From Paralichthys olivaceus (lineage: Eukaryota > Chordata > Actinopteri > Pleuronectiformes > Paralichthyidae): DNA of 64,000 nucleotides. Position 1 is the stretch's first letter, and each line of letters opens with the position of its first letter. Shown piece after piece: positions 11,617 to 25,414 of the stretch. The DNA is taken from assembly GCF_024713975.1 (NCBI RefSeq), contig NC_091093.1:6793001-6857000 (forward strand), written 5' to 3'. The notes below the pieces were generated by a model. That model was not told where the DNA came from and did no database searches. It was given only the letters and a program-made list of their open reading frames with translations. A program made the position numbers and the translations under genes.

Positions 11617-13849
11617 AGTATTAATACGATTTGTTTCATTAGGGAGGAATTATACATATTTTAAGTTTGTATTAAATTGTATTTGTGCTGTAGAGTGTGA
11701 AAACGAGGTGAACCCTCTGCTATTATATTACATGCAGTGTCAGCCAACATGCATTTTCCCATTTGTTTAGTAGTGGAAGATGGGTCTTGTTACTGGTGTT
11801 GATGGGCAGACATCACAGGGCAGTGTGACTGTAGAGGCGTTCTACTTACAGCTGCAAAATGTGGTTTCCTGACTGACTATACACAATCAAAACACGGCAC
11901 TCACTTAAAAAAAAACCTGCTTTAGAAATATATTTGTAATGAGCATTTCCTCAAGCGCAAACATGAGTGAAATATAACACTTGCAGATCAGAGAAACGCG
12001 CAATGATTCAAACTGAAAGTAGACAAAATGACAGGAGGTGAGATTTTTTTTTCTGCTCTTGAAGACATCATCCCTTGAAATGCAAATTGCTGAGGATGTG
12101 TGACTCATTGCGAAAAACCCATTCTTCTTTGTGCTGACTTCATTTTTCATAATGAGGAAAAGAAAGCCCCTGATGGCAAAAGGAACCTCGTGACCAACAC
12201 TTATTATGCCACACTGGGGGTGATTCAGGCCAATAATATTCTGGCTTTTGTCTGTGTGTGTGTGTGTGTGTGTTGTTTTATTGATTTATTCAAAGCCCCA
12301 AAGGAAATATCTGCTGTATTCCACCTGCTCCTCCAATTTCCTCATGGAGGACATGAGGATACAGATAAAGGAACTCGTACGCACTCACGCAGACATGCAC
12401 ACGGCATCACTATGGCGCTATCACAAAGAATGCAAGGTCCTAATACAATTGTAGCCTAGGGAGCATTCCACATCAGCCGGATCACATCTAGTCTTCCACT
12501 TCAACTTGAGACGGATCTGTGCAGAGGTCTTCGACTCATTCCTGCTTTGACACGGCTCCTCCACGTCTTATTTTCGTGTTTGTTGCATCTGGTGAAACGA
12601 AAAGAGAGTCATCATGAACACTTTCAATTAGATGTTGTAAGTCTTACTTTCAGAAGTGTCAGCTGTAGCTGTGTGGTATTTAAGTGCAACCGGCTGTTCT
12701 CACACACAAGTCCTGAGCTGCTGGTGCTACGTGCTGTTAATCAATGTGTCAGGCAGCAACCACAGAACACCAGTATTCTTGCGACTTGTAGGAAAACAAA
12801 TACAAATCGTATCTGTAACCACTTTGGCAGCAGAAGTGCACGACATTGTGCATTCAAATCTACCCAAAGCAATACATTGTGTGAAAACACAATTCGGACA
12901 CACAAAGAATGTCAGTGTGTAGTTTCAGAAGAAAAAGTAAGAAGGGTTAACTCCCTGTACTGTTTATGAGCACCACTAATTTTATTTCGGTCGTATTCTC
13001 TATGTTAAAAACTCGAAATAGCTGGAGCTTAAACCCAGAAAAATTAAAATACAGACGTTAGAGATTTTCCACTGAGCTAAATTTACTGGTAAATTTGAAG
13101 GCAGCTTTTCAAAGTACTCTTTACCCTCAATACCTTGCCTTTCATTTTGTGTTGTGTTGTGCAGTGAGAGTGAACTGTTTGTGTGGGTGTGCACGTCTTT
13201 GAGCCGTCGGCTTGAACAGCCACGAACCAACCCCTGATCTTTGACCCCTATTCACGCTCGCTGTCACTTCAGCTCTAAGGCCTGACAACAAAGAGCAGCT
13301 TTTGTTCCCGGATTTACTCTTCCATGCACATTCTTTGCTCCTCCAGTCTGCTGCTTGCAGAGGAGCTGACTGAAACTGTCCCAGGACAAAACCCTTCATA
13401 TTAGTTCATATATTTAAAATAACTCAGACATTTCGTAGGAGTTGATTCAGTTCCCTCAATGTCTGTCACCTCTTTCTGTGACACTCTCGGTTCTGGCCGC
13501 GCCGCCAGTGTCAGATCAGACACGATTTGAAAAGATGATTAATATGTGAATGCGTGAGTCAGAACCCTGAGATGAGTTATTTTACTGGAAAACACAAAGT
13601 GAGAGGATGGGGGGGGGGTCGGTGTTACTTGGCCCCTGTCTCGTTCACACATGTATGGGTTGCTGGAGGAATGTGTTCATGCATGCGAGCAAACAAAACC
13701 AATATCAGGCCCATGTTTGTCTATATGTGTGTAGGAGTGACGCGAGCAGTGGAGCAGCAAGTTTCAGTGTCTGGGCTCGATGCTGAGGAAGGAGAAAGTC
13801 TGCTGTGTGTGTCGGCAGCGTTCTAATCTGTGTCTATCACACACTACAC

Positions 13850-13881
<32 letters not shown>
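13850..13881 (+). repeat. (CA)n microsatellite
   Basis: A near-perfect CA run within the inferred first intron of adgrg1. Confidence 0.9.
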
Positions 13882-13885
<4 letters not shown>

Positions 13886-15220
13886 CATTTAATGCCTTTG
13901 TCTCTGCCTGTCCTTCACACGCATACACATGAGGGCTGTGAAGTAAAAGAAAAAGGGGAAATTCTTGTGCTGAACTGATGCCTGGGTGCCGTGCTGGGAC
14001 AATAGAGTGGGTGTGGGAGCAGAGAGAGAGAGAGTTAGTTTACAAGTCATGCTATTGCAGCCAGTTGAGGGGTGGAGAATATAGACTTGTGAGAAAGAGC
14101 AATGTCCTGTTATCATGGAAAGGAAATGCCACTTAATTGTGTTAAACGCACTCATGCATTCACTTCTTTTCACTTCGTTTCTTCGTAGAGTTAACTCGCG
14201 CATCCACACGGACTAGTGTGAAGTTGACACCTGCTCTCAGACATGTTCAGAGAACTGAACCCTCCATTGTGTGATAGGTGTCTGTGGGCGGAGGAGGCAG
14301 AAGTTCACTGTTTCTGTCGCTTCATCAGTATGTGGTCTATAGGCAGAGAGCTCCAAAATGTGGAGGAAGGTCGAGGCTGACGTGAGTCACACATAAACGC
14401 TGTGTGTGAATTCACCACCAGTGTGATGCTGACGAGACTTGTTGTCTGATTCAGAGCTCGACTGTGTGCTCCTTGTTCGGTTTAAATTTAGTAACAGAGA
14501 AATTCACACATTGAGACGTTTGAGTAGAAATATGAAAGTGATGTGCGGAAAAAGTGTATTTGAGCCCATTAGCTCACCTTGAAGCACGGGTGCCATGCAG
14601 AGGTGAGCTAGTGGGTGCCCCAGGGATGTAGTTGGATTTATTTCAATCATATCACAGACCTTACACTACAATTGTAATGCCTCAGTATACTTTTCAAATC
14701 TTCATTTTGCCCACCATCATTTAGACGTGTAAATATAAAGAATTAGCTGCTGTACATACTTGGCTTTATTGTTCATTATGAAATCATTGTAGCTTAACAT
14801 TCCCGACATTGTACCTCACATTATATTCTCACATATAAGAAACCTCTACAAGGAAAAAGTTTGAAAGTATCAGCTCACAGCTACTGCTTGGAAAACCACT
14901 GTACAACCTATTCCTTCTCAGCAAGATGTGGTGCATTTGTCCGATAACACCCTTATGTATTTGTTCCGTCTCTCAAACCACAGCAGTCACACCCAAGCGC
15001 CTTTTCCCACAAATTCTTGATGCTGATCTTGAATGATCAAAAAATGAGAAGTGCCCAAACCACAAAGTCATGTGAAGCTTGTTCCAGTTTCACTTTGTGT
15101 ACTAATACTAAGGTGATAAATTAAAATTGCCTTTTTTTATTGTTGATTGGTATACTCTAGTAATGAATAGTATATATAGTAGATATAATTACTTTATTAT
15201 CTAAGATCATCTTCACCAGA

Positions 15221-15253
<33 letters not shown>

Positions 15254-16924
15254 GAACTGATTCCTCATGTAATCTATGCAAATATTGTAAGTTGCATATT
15301 TCCCTGCACCTGTCTACTTAGTGTTATCACATGGAGCCCCCTCAGTTGTACAGAATTCATCTTTTAATCATTTAATTAGGAATAAAATAGGTTATTGTCC
15401 ATAATCAAATAATTCTGTTATCTTCATTGTAAATGTGTGTAAACTCTTGATGATCAGAAGAACCTAGATTTTTTAAATCATCCATTTGGGGTAATTGATT
15501 TATCAAGTAAGAGACTGGCTAGAGGTTCAAAGGACACTGCTGTTAAAGCCTGACTGGAGTGATCTTAACAAATTAGATTAATCCTCAACTATTTTACTGA
15601 GCCAGGATCAGTCAGATTCACAAAGTAAACTCTGAGTTCAAAGAACTGCCACTTATGCAAGTCTTTGATTCATGTTTAAATATTGAAATATCACACGTCA
15701 TTAAGTGAGTTAAAAATATGACTCACATATTAAGTGTTTTTTATTTTATTTTAAAAGAATAGCTAAAGCCAGAGGAATACATTTTACTGGCATTTGTGTG
15801 TTCGATTAACAGGCGTCTGAGATCGAACATTTTAGTTCTGCAACATTGCAGTGACCACTGAGCCTGTGCATGAATTCCACAGTGACACTTTGCTGCAAGG
15901 AGTTTCCTGACAGCTTGTTAAAATATTGTCATATCAGCTAAAAGTTAGCATGCAAGATTTCTCCTCAGGAGATTCATGTGAATGTCTGTGCACATCACAC
16001 TGAAGCACGCAGTACCGTGGTCCCTGAATTTAATATATTATATATATATTACAGTGTTGAGAGTGTAAAAGAATATTCGTAACTTGCTTCTCAGTGTTGC
16101 TTCAACACTCTTCCCTGTGTGTGTTTGTTTATCAGTGTGAGTGTGTGCTTCGCTGGTTGTCTAAGGCTCGTGTCCATTTGGAGTATCAGGTGTGAGCTTC
16201 ATCAGTCGTAGTTATAAATAACCAGCTGACCCTCTGCGCTCTGCAGCCCCTCTGTCTCTTATTCTCTGTCTTTTTCGCTCTGTTGTCATCTTTCTGCTTT
16301 GTCTGTGGTTGAACTGGTTCCTGTCTGTCTTGTGATGCTGAAGACCACGACTGCTCTGCTTCCCTTGTGAAACAGCATCTTCACCATCATCTTTCCACAC
16401 TGTCTCGCAAAGTCTGTACATTATCTCCACACAGATGCAGTGTTGCAACTTTCAGTGTGATGATCCAGTGCTACGATAAAGCTGTGTGATTAAAACCGTC
16501 TGGGATAAGTAGGCGTTTGTGGAAAATATGAATGTACAATATACATGGTTTAGTGACACGTCTCTATGGTAACGCTCACATGATTCTCACATATTGTAAC
16601 TCATGATGTAAATTGGTGGGTTTTTTTCCTGGGGAGGTTTGTATTGCAATCTCTGCATTTATTAATTTCCCTGGAACAAGAAAAATCAGTATGCTATAAG
16701 GGGAACTTGTCTTGCTCTAAAATGTACCTTCATCAAGATATCAAAGATTGCTTGCACTGCGATAAGTGGTATTCCATGTACCATGCATTCACGCTCTAGA
16801 TATCATATCGTCATTGCAACACTCAACAATATTATTGCATGTTTTCTAATATCGTGCAGCTTATTGGGTACCACCTGATGACATCAGCTCATGACTGAGA
16901 TTTTACCCCAGCAGGTATATGAAG

Positions 16925-17090
16925 CGGAGATTAATTGTGTGTGTTTGTGTGTGTGTGTTGATCTGATTTGTGGTTAAGGTTAGGTTGTTCTTGGCTGGTG
17001 AATCAGTAAGGTTGTTCTTGGTTGGTTAAGCAGTAAGGTTTTGGTCAATGCAAAGTCCTAATAAGGATAGCTGTGCAAACATGTGTGTGT
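16925..17090 (+). repeat. Microsatellite-associated repeat, copy 2
   Basis: A short GT-rich lead is followed by two near-copies of 'aaggttgttcttgg.tggt.aa.cagtaagg' in tandem and then the block caatgcaaagtcctaataag. That block matches the end of the copy at 9250-9610. Confidence 0.65.
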
Positions 17091-17484
17091 CCCACTCAAA
17101 AGGGAAAGAGTGTTTCCATTGATAACAGCATAGAAAGGTCCCTGTGTGTATTTTGAGCCTGAACTCATTTGTATTCATTGATAAGAGAGTGTAGAAGCAG
17201 GGGTCTGGATAAGAACACTATCATTTAAAAAAAGATTAACATTTTCAGACCTATTCTGGGGACTTTTTGTTTTTTGTGGAATTTCTTATAGAAAGAACAT
17301 AAGAGATAATGTTTGCTTCGTTCACTAGACACAAATGCACACTGTGGCTTTTCGTCTGGTTCCTGTCGTTGGTTTTTTTTTTGTTAGCGCACTGACAACA
17401 CTCCCTGCCTGTGCAGAAATATATTATAGCTTTGTTCCCTTTGTGCAACTGCATTTGACTCTTTGTTCTCCTGCTGCAGTTCCA

Positions 17485-19340
17485 ATGGAGTCCCGACTGA
17501 CAGATAGTCTGAGGGTTGTGTTCATCCTGACCATCCTCCTCGCCTCTGGTAAGCCAACCACAAACACTTTTTGATCTTAACTACTATTCCTTTAGCCTCA
17601 TGTTCATTTTTTACAATTGTGTTTCAATCCTCTCTAACACACCTGCTTCTGTGTGTGTATATTTTGTCTTTTGTCGTGATATTCCAGGAAAGACAAAAGC
17701 ATTATATGATTGAAACTTCACACAAATGCCATATGTTTCCTCTGTGTGGCTGTGAGGTCTGGCATGTTCCAGTGAGGCTCGATCAGATATTAAGCTTGTG
17801 AAATGGTGTTCAGAAATGATTCAAAACTATGAAAATGGAAAAAGCTGAAATGTACGTGTGTGTGTGCACAGTTTAACTTCAGTGTCACACACAGCATTGT
17901 AGTTCTGTGCAGAGTAGTCTCCCTCCTGCCCACGAGCGAAACTGAATATGTAATATCAGAAATGAACAAAGATGCAAATGCAACATGCTAAAATACAAGA
18001 GCAATATATCAGTTGTATTTATGGCATCACTGTGTTTTCTGTGGCTTGTGTGATCAACAGAGGGAAGTTGTTCCACAGTGATTAAACCTCCCTCTGTCTC
18101 TGGTCTTGTACTGGTTACTGACAGTTAGCAGAATGATGATCACGTGCAGGAGAAGCTAACCTCAAGCCTTCCTTTGTGTCCTTTCAGGCTCGAGTGAAAA
18201 CGACCAGGACTTGAAATTTTGTGGCACCTGGCGTCATGGCAATCACCGTCTGCACCTGAGCCTCAACCTCTCTCCAGGCTGCAATGGGATCTCCATCTCA
18301 GCCAATGAGAGCTCTCTGTCTGTCGAGGGGCAGATCACAGCCCAGTGTCGGCGGTCTGATTTGATCCCCCTAGACAAGTATGGACTCGATTTGGAGGAGG
18401 AAAGTACCTTCTGTCTGCACTGGGAACCGTTGCTGGACCAGTTAAAGCTGCAGGTAAATCAGTGGAATATTTTAATTATATAACATACTTTACGAAAAAG
18501 TTAATATAACGCAGGTAATGCTTCCCCCCTCATGTGGCTCAGTGACAGGAATGTTATAGACAAAACAAGACCGTTGTTCTGCCTTTTAAAGAAATAACAG
18601 CTAGAGGATTTTTTCTTGGCAACCTGCAGTAGCTGTTATTAGATTCTTTCTTATGTTAAGTGTTTTTGTGTTTATTTTCACAGCTTGGAGAAAATAACCT
18701 CACTCTGTGCTGGCCTGCCAGCCTGAAGGGCTCCTGTTGCACAGATCTGACTCCGGGCCCCAATCAGCCCCAGGCCAACTTCGGCATCGTCAATGGAAGA
18801 ATCCAAACAGACATCATCAGCCACAAAACGCACATCGCCTACAAGTTCCATGGACAATCCATCAGCTGCAGTAAGGAAGATATTCTTTATTGTTCTCTGC
18901 TCTAATAAGACAGGTTTCAGTCATTATCTTTTGTTCAGTCAAATGTTTATATGGATACTCAGATTATTTGTATTTTATTTATTTGTATAAATAATCAAAA
19001 GATGATACAAATGAACTGCAGAATGTGATTTTAGGATTCACAGTTTTGAGTTAAACATGTCAAACTAAAAACTGCTTTTCTTTTTTGCAGAAGCCCTATG
19101 TGACCAAGCGAGACGCGGACGCACCCAAGTCAACATGTAATTTCCTGTTTTTTTTAATCAAATGAATGAGTGACAGCTTGTGTTCGTCATTGTGTTTATT
19201 GCTAAGGCCACTGTTGTAAAACGTTGTAATCAGTAAACAGTAATCTACCACGTAAACTTTGACCATTTACAGGACACAAAACTTTGAAGCACACTCGGGT
19301 GGGGAGGTACAAACTAAGATAAACGTTCTTTCTTCAAATG

Positions 19341-19377
<37 letters not shown>

Positions 19378-22108
19378 AGGATTGAAGAAAATACTGAAGA
19401 TCCCTGCGCTCGCAGCATTGAGGTGGACATGAGCGATGATTTCAGAGGTTACAACATCACATCTCCCGTAAGACAAACACACCAGCATTACTCGCTGTTA
19501 CAGTCTAGAGGGAAGTAGAACTTATAGCAATATCATAAACCATGATAAGATCAACAAGTCTGTCTCTCAATAGCTTTTGCCTTCCACAGCCTGTGCATTG
19601 TGTTCAGTCTAGAGTTCATAGGTTTCTAACAAAGACATAATTCTGTACACAAATGTCACTAATAGAAACTTTTCAGTTCCATATCCTAATACAGCTGAAT
19701 GCTGTAGTTTTAATCAGATATTACGAAATGACTATTTTAGTCACTATGTGATAAGTGAGTATTTATAACAGAAGAACTGATTGCAGAGATCTGTTCAGTG
19801 CTTTCAGCGATGTGATTTCCGCAGCAGAACTGATACATTTCTTCCTGTGTCCTGCATGCTTTTACCACACGCCACTTCTCTCCTGAACACTCTGGAGTTT
19901 TTGCAAATGTGTCTGACCTGAACAATCTTCTGTTGCATTCATTGAATAATGTGTTGTCTCAACTTCAACGTCAACAAGAAAAACCTACCATTGACCTTCC
20001 CCTATATTCTTTGTAAACTTGGTGTCGACACAAAAAGCCTATGTTGCATATTGTGTATGCAGTATTTATTAGTGTTAGGGCATTTTGGAACTAGCTGGCT
20101 CAATACCTCTTTATTCTCCAACTCCGACATATCCCGGCATAATGTTGATGACGTTGGTCGAAGATGAGTGACGAGTGGTAGGCAGGGAACTGGAGTGTTC
20201 TAAGTGAACAATGGTAGCATCAGCAACTGTTCGTGCCTCCAAAGTGTGAAAACTCACTTTGTCAGACTGCTCTCTTTGAATCCGTGGCTTAGCAGCGTTT
20301 GAAACAAGACAGTATGTTTTCATTCATATGGAGGCTGGTGGTGATTTAGTTCACAGAAATAGGTGAGAGTTTGACCACATGAAAGTGCCTGGTCCCACGG
20401 TTTTACTGAGAAGTGGAGGATGGCTGTTTACAGCTGATGTTTTTTTCCCCTCCAAGCTACCTTAAAATAGAGCCATGTGCGTAAGTACCCAGCAATCTAC
20501 ACACTGTCTACTCATTACGACTGTGAACACCACGGGGCTGCGATGCACACTCAGGGGCAGAGCAGCACGGTGGTACAAAGTCCTGTCAACACTTGTTTTG
20601 TTGACATTGTTCCTAAATCCTGTGTTTGACTGGAAAATTACAGATTTTTTTCAAATGCTAACAAGCATTTATCAATACTGAAGCCACTTTTTCAGAACTC
20701 CTAATACAGTCTGCATTATCAACGCAAGTCAAATAAGAAACAGTCCAATTTGCAAAAAAAAGTGATAAAAAGTGATAACAAATAGCAATAATTTGTAACA
20801 CATAATTACAAATTGGTTCAACTTTTCTTTATGCTCTTCTCATACGCTTGGGAAAAAAACAAATTTGTGGATCTGCTGACACCATTATTATGATCTGCAG
20901 GAACCAAATGCAGTTCAGTCAGACAACTCACGTTCAAATGTTTATTGCAGCAGTAGAACAGGTTTGTGTTTGGTGTCTGGGCTCCCACTTAATCACCCCC
21001 CCGATATGATTACACAGATATTATGGGAGTGACAAGCAGATACTTGTATCCCCCCGTCGGAGCCTACAGGTGGCTGCTGGGGTGGTGGAGGGTTCCAAAC
21101 CCTGGTGGGCCGTCTTTAACTGTCCTGTGTCCTCTCTCCATATATTCTGTTCTTCAGGTCACAAAAGGTGTATTTGAAGAGTCCACTGCCATTGTCCATC
21201 TCCCCCCTGCTCTCAAACAAGCTGCGAAGACCACCACCAAAGTAGTCTGCACATTCTTCAGAAACAACACCCAGTTCCAGGTGAGGCTCTATTTGTCCTC
21301 AGTCAACATGAGCAGCCTCACACACCTGCCTGTCCGCCACATCTCATGTTCACAAGCTCAAAGCAAATCTTTGTCCCTTGACAAGGATGATATAAACCTG
21401 CTGCTTTTATTACTGTGTGTTTATATGTAGGCTGGATTATATGAAGTATGTGAAGGTGTGTTAAAGGTGTGTGTGTTTGTGTGTGTGTGTGTTTGTGTTT
21501 GTGTGTGTGTGTTTTCCAGGAGGTTCACAAGGAGATCAGGATTCTCAGTGAGGTGGTGGAAATCACCGTGGAGAACGAAGTCATCACTGATCTGCCTGAG
21601 CCAATCAGGATTGACTTTTACCATGATGCCACACCTGTAAGTCTTATTGCTTTAGTCTGTGTCAGTGTGATCAATATCCACATTTTCTACTGTCTGGATG
21701 GCGGAGTATACGATGCCACACACAGTTAATATGGTAATATTGGGTTTACTTCAGGAAAAGTATTTCTTAGTCCGTGTCAGGTATGAACAGCACTGCTGCT
21801 TATTCTCGAGCCTAGAGCGTCCCCCTGAAACTGAGACACAGCTGGGACAAATGTATTGTCACTGCGATGTATGTGCTGTAACAAACACAGCTTTTCAAAT
21901 GTGGGTTAGCTGCAGATGGTGTTGAAAAAAAAAAACACCAAGATGTTCATTTTCAGTTCTGTGACGTCTGACGCCTGAGTCTGTCTGTCTCGTGTTTTTG
22001 TGTACAGAGAACACACAAAAACCACTTCGTCTCTTCTCTTAACTCACATTCTGCAAAAAAAGATAGTCCTTCTTACTCTGCTTATGGTAGTCTTCTCTGT
22101 AATGTGCA

Positions 22109-22158
<50 letters not shown>

Positions 22159-25100
22159 AATACCCAGAGTTTAGTGTTAACCTAATCTGTTTTCAGATAT
22201 TTACAGTACAGTAAAGACTGTAGTAATACCTTTGTTATTGTGAGTATAAAAATATAAATACACAATAGTGCTTTCCAAGACGAAAATAGAGAATAGAGGG
22301 AAAATAAAATAAAATGTTTTAAAGCAGTTTGAAGATCAAACAACATTAGGGCGAAGATATAAAAAAGTGCTATTGATGGTAAAATAAAATAACATTGTAA
22401 AATGATTAGAATAGTCATTAAGATAGAAGCTGGCAGAGAGACTTTTTGCAAATGAAATAAAACCTTTCATTTGCACAAAGTCTCTGTGCAAGTCAATGTG
22501 ACCCAAGTCTTTTTGAAAAAGAAAGCAATGCATATTCATGGGAAATGATGACAGCTAATTCTCTTTTCTTTTCTTTTTTTTTTTCAGAAAATGCAATCAA
22601 GGAAATGTGTTTCATGGGACACCAGGAAAGGTAGGAACCCTTTAGAACCTTTATAATTGTATTCATGTAACATGCATCCTAGTGTATTTACTGCCTAACC
22701 CATTGATGAGAATGAGATATGTTTGACTCGTCATCGTCTGTGTGCAGATCCGCTGCAGGTCAGGTGGCTGGTGGATGGGTGTATAACACAGCAGAGAGGA
22801 GCGACGAAAACAGTGTGTCTGTGCACACACCTGACTTACTTCTCCGTACTGGTGGTGAGAAACATCACACATATGCCACCATTTTTCTTTTTCAAGAATC
22901 AAACAAAACAGAAACTAAGTAATGAGATGCACAAAAGAAAATCTATATTTCACAACAATATTAACATTACTCAGAACTTACATGAACATCTCAAGAGGAT
23001 TTTAAACGCAGACGCTATCATCAGTGTAATGTGGAGAAACACACGCATAGAAATGTATACACTCCATATTTCTGTGTATGAGGACCTTGCTCTTTGCTGT
23101 GTGTGCCCATGACAGCAACTGGAGCCTCGACCAGTGCGCCATCTTCTGGTCCTGACCACAATTACATCTCTGGGCTGTGCTGTGTCTGTGATCAGCTGTG
23201 TGGCTCTCATCATTTTTCTCTCCAGGAAGAGGTAACGCTATAATGACTAAGGTATAAAGAAAAAGTAATTTTCGAATAATTCAATAACTTCTGTTTTTTT
23301 CTTCCTTCCTATAGCAGACGAACAAAGGAGCAGTCCATACCCATCCACCTGGGCTTAGCCGTGTCCCTCGCCGTCCTCAACCTGCTCTTCTTCTTTACTG
23401 GGGTCCTGGCCAATGTGGGAGGGGAGAGTCTGTGCACCTGGGTGGGGGCGGGCCTCCACTACAGCCTGCTCAGCGCCTTCACCTGGATGGGGATAGAAGT
23501 GTTCCACACTTTCTGGTTGGTGTACATGGTTTTCACCCCCTCCCCAAAGCCCTACATATGGAGCCTGGTCGGCTTCGGTGAGTGTGTAAAGTAAAATCTT
23601 TAAGGTATACTTTAATTTAAAACGTTGGGCCGTGTGACCTTTCAAATTTCACCTTTCAAATTTCCTTTCCAGTTCTCCCTGCTGTTCCTACTGTCACGCT
23701 GGCTGCAGTAGGAGACATTTATGGACTGAGAGAGGTGGTGCCAAGCGATGACGTCTCCAACCCTTATCTGATGTAAACAAGATCATACGTAGTAATGCAG
23801 AGATAGTGAAAAGATCCTAAATTAGGCTGCAGGGAGATGGTGAGATGTCTGTATTGGTAAAAGAACTGAAGCAATTTTCTTCCACTTTCTGGGATATTTG
23901 ATTTCTCCAGGTGCTGGATGAAAGAAAACTACAAGGCATTGCTGGCTCACTATTTCACCAACATGACGATCCTGGTCAGCCTGGTGTTGTCGGGCATCGT
24001 AATGCTCTTCCTCGTCTACAGGAAGATCCATCGCAGGGATGAATGGAGGCAGAACCGTGTGGCTTTTCTCAGTATCTGGGGCCTCAGCTGCCTCTTTGGA
24101 ACATCTTGGGGTCTGACCTTCCTGGAATTTGGGCCTCTTTCTGACTTGGTTCTTTTTCTCTCCTGCATCCTCAACTCCTTTCAAGGTCAGTACAGACAGG
24201 CTTCAGTCAGCCCAGGTTGCACTTTATACTATGTTGTTACACTCATTTTTACAGTGGGAGCGTGGCTGTTAACTTCTATCAACTTGTCTAGACTATTTCG
24301 TATTTTTACCATCAGAGCAGAGCAGAGACTCTGGGTGTTTTGATTGTTGGCTCAGTGATTGGTGACTGTGTATGTGGGGCCAGTTGTCCATTGTATCTGT
24401 GGGGGAATGAGACAATGACCATGTGGTTAATCATGGCCTTCAGTTACTGTCGCCTATCAGAAGAAAAGCAGTTTCCTCTCACGTGCACAACCACGTTTTT
24501 GATTCAGGTCCAGGTTTGATGTGGGAACTTATTAACCCTGTTGTTGCTGCACATTACAAGTTGGAAATGAAAATGTATATGTTAAGTAGTTAACATGTGA
24601 CACACATATTCAAACCTCTGAAATACATTCACTACTTTTGAGCAGAACTGAGTAATGGAAGCTTCATGAATGTAGCCTGACTAAAACAGACTTTTACAAT
24701 AATTGGCTCTGACAGAAACCCGCAATAGCCAATGAGAGAAGAAGCCTTTAAACACACAGCAACAGGGAAGAAGATCCATCACTGTTCAAACAGCCAGCAA
24801 AAAACACAGCTAACATTACAGGTTTAAAACGTGGTTGCTTGTTTATCAGTTAGTAAGAGTAATAACATGCCTATGTAAAGTTTGACGAGCTCAATCAGGC
24901 TTATTGAAAGATGTTGTTATCTAGGCTAGATCTGATGCGTATGCTAACAATTACATATATATATATATATATATGTCCTCACAACAGGAGTAATACCTGG
25001 ACTGAGCTAATAGTTTATGGCTCTTTTACAAGCAGCAAAGCCACTGAGAATGTATTCACCACTGGCTATTCTATTATGATGAACTGGCTAGTTCGCTGTC

Positions 25101-25414
25101 AGTAGTGTCAGTTTTTCAGCAGAAGGAAAGGGGTCAAAGGTGATGTCATGGGCTTTCACTATAAAACAAATACCTCATATACGCTGATTTAGATGTTATA
25201 AGTAATGCAAATAATTTTTTTACCTGCTGCCCGCCTACGTTTAATTAATGAATTAAAAACGTTTTGGTTGTGGTCTTTTCTCCAAGGCTTCCTTCTAATG
25301 CTGCGGTTCTACATGCTGGAGTGGATGAGGAAACAGGCTGGAGGCTCTGCTCTTGGCAGCAACAGCACCGGATCGACCAGGCAACACATGCTTCAGGCCC
25401 AGGAGAAGAGTTAA
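17485..25414 (+). CDS. adgrg1: Adhesion G protein-coupled receptor G1 (GPR56-like)
   Basis: The coding exons are 17485-17548, 18188-18453, 18684-18870, 19091-19136, 19380-19467, 21158-21280, 21520-21636, 22588-22630, 22748-22854, 23116-23231, 23315-23577, 23673-23772, 23911-24185 and 25287-25414, giving 640 aa in one frame. A signal peptide (about 1-22) precedes a cysteine-containing N-terminal module whose FCGTW and FCLHW motifs match the PLL domain of GPR56. The GAIN/GPS region ends in CLCTHLTYFSVLV, so self-cleavage is expected between Leu340 and Thr341. Seven membrane helices follow. The tail GSALGSNSTGSTR resembles that of human ADGRG1. GPR56 acts at the cell surface in adhesion and myelination, with collagen III and transglutaminase 2 as known ligands. 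Two introns end in TG-repeat tracts directly at the acceptor. Confidence 0.85.
19342..19376 (+). repeat. (TG)n at adgrg1 exon acceptor
   Basis: The TG repeat runs to within 3 bp of the acceptor AG (19378-19379), so it occupies the polypyrimidine-tract position of the exon at 19380. Confidence 0.9.
21461..21512 (+). repeat. GT-rich microsatellite at adgrg1 exon acceptor
   Basis: A GT/GTTT-rich repeat is followed by 'gttttccag' and the exon at 21520. Confidence 0.9.
22112..22156 (+). repeat. (AC)n microsatellite
   Basis: A perfect AC run within an intron of adgrg1. Confidence 0.95.

Larger units (their letters stand above)
11323..17479 (+). other. First intron of adgrg1 (inferred), no exon seen
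   Basis: About 6.2 kb between the inferred 5' UTR exon and the first coding exon. It holds tetranucleotide ATCT/AATC repeats (about 11435-11520), TA tracts (11563-11616 and about 15220-15253), a GT run at about 12251-12274, a CA run at about 13850-13881 and a second copy of a microsatellite-associated repeat. No coding sequence is supported. Open frames of up to 140 codons near 12547-12969 show no family resemblance. Confidence 0.5.

Noticed and set aside
12547-12969. 140-codon open frame in the first adgrg1 intron
   Set aside because: No family motif, no splice context, and a composition like the surrounding non-coding DNA.
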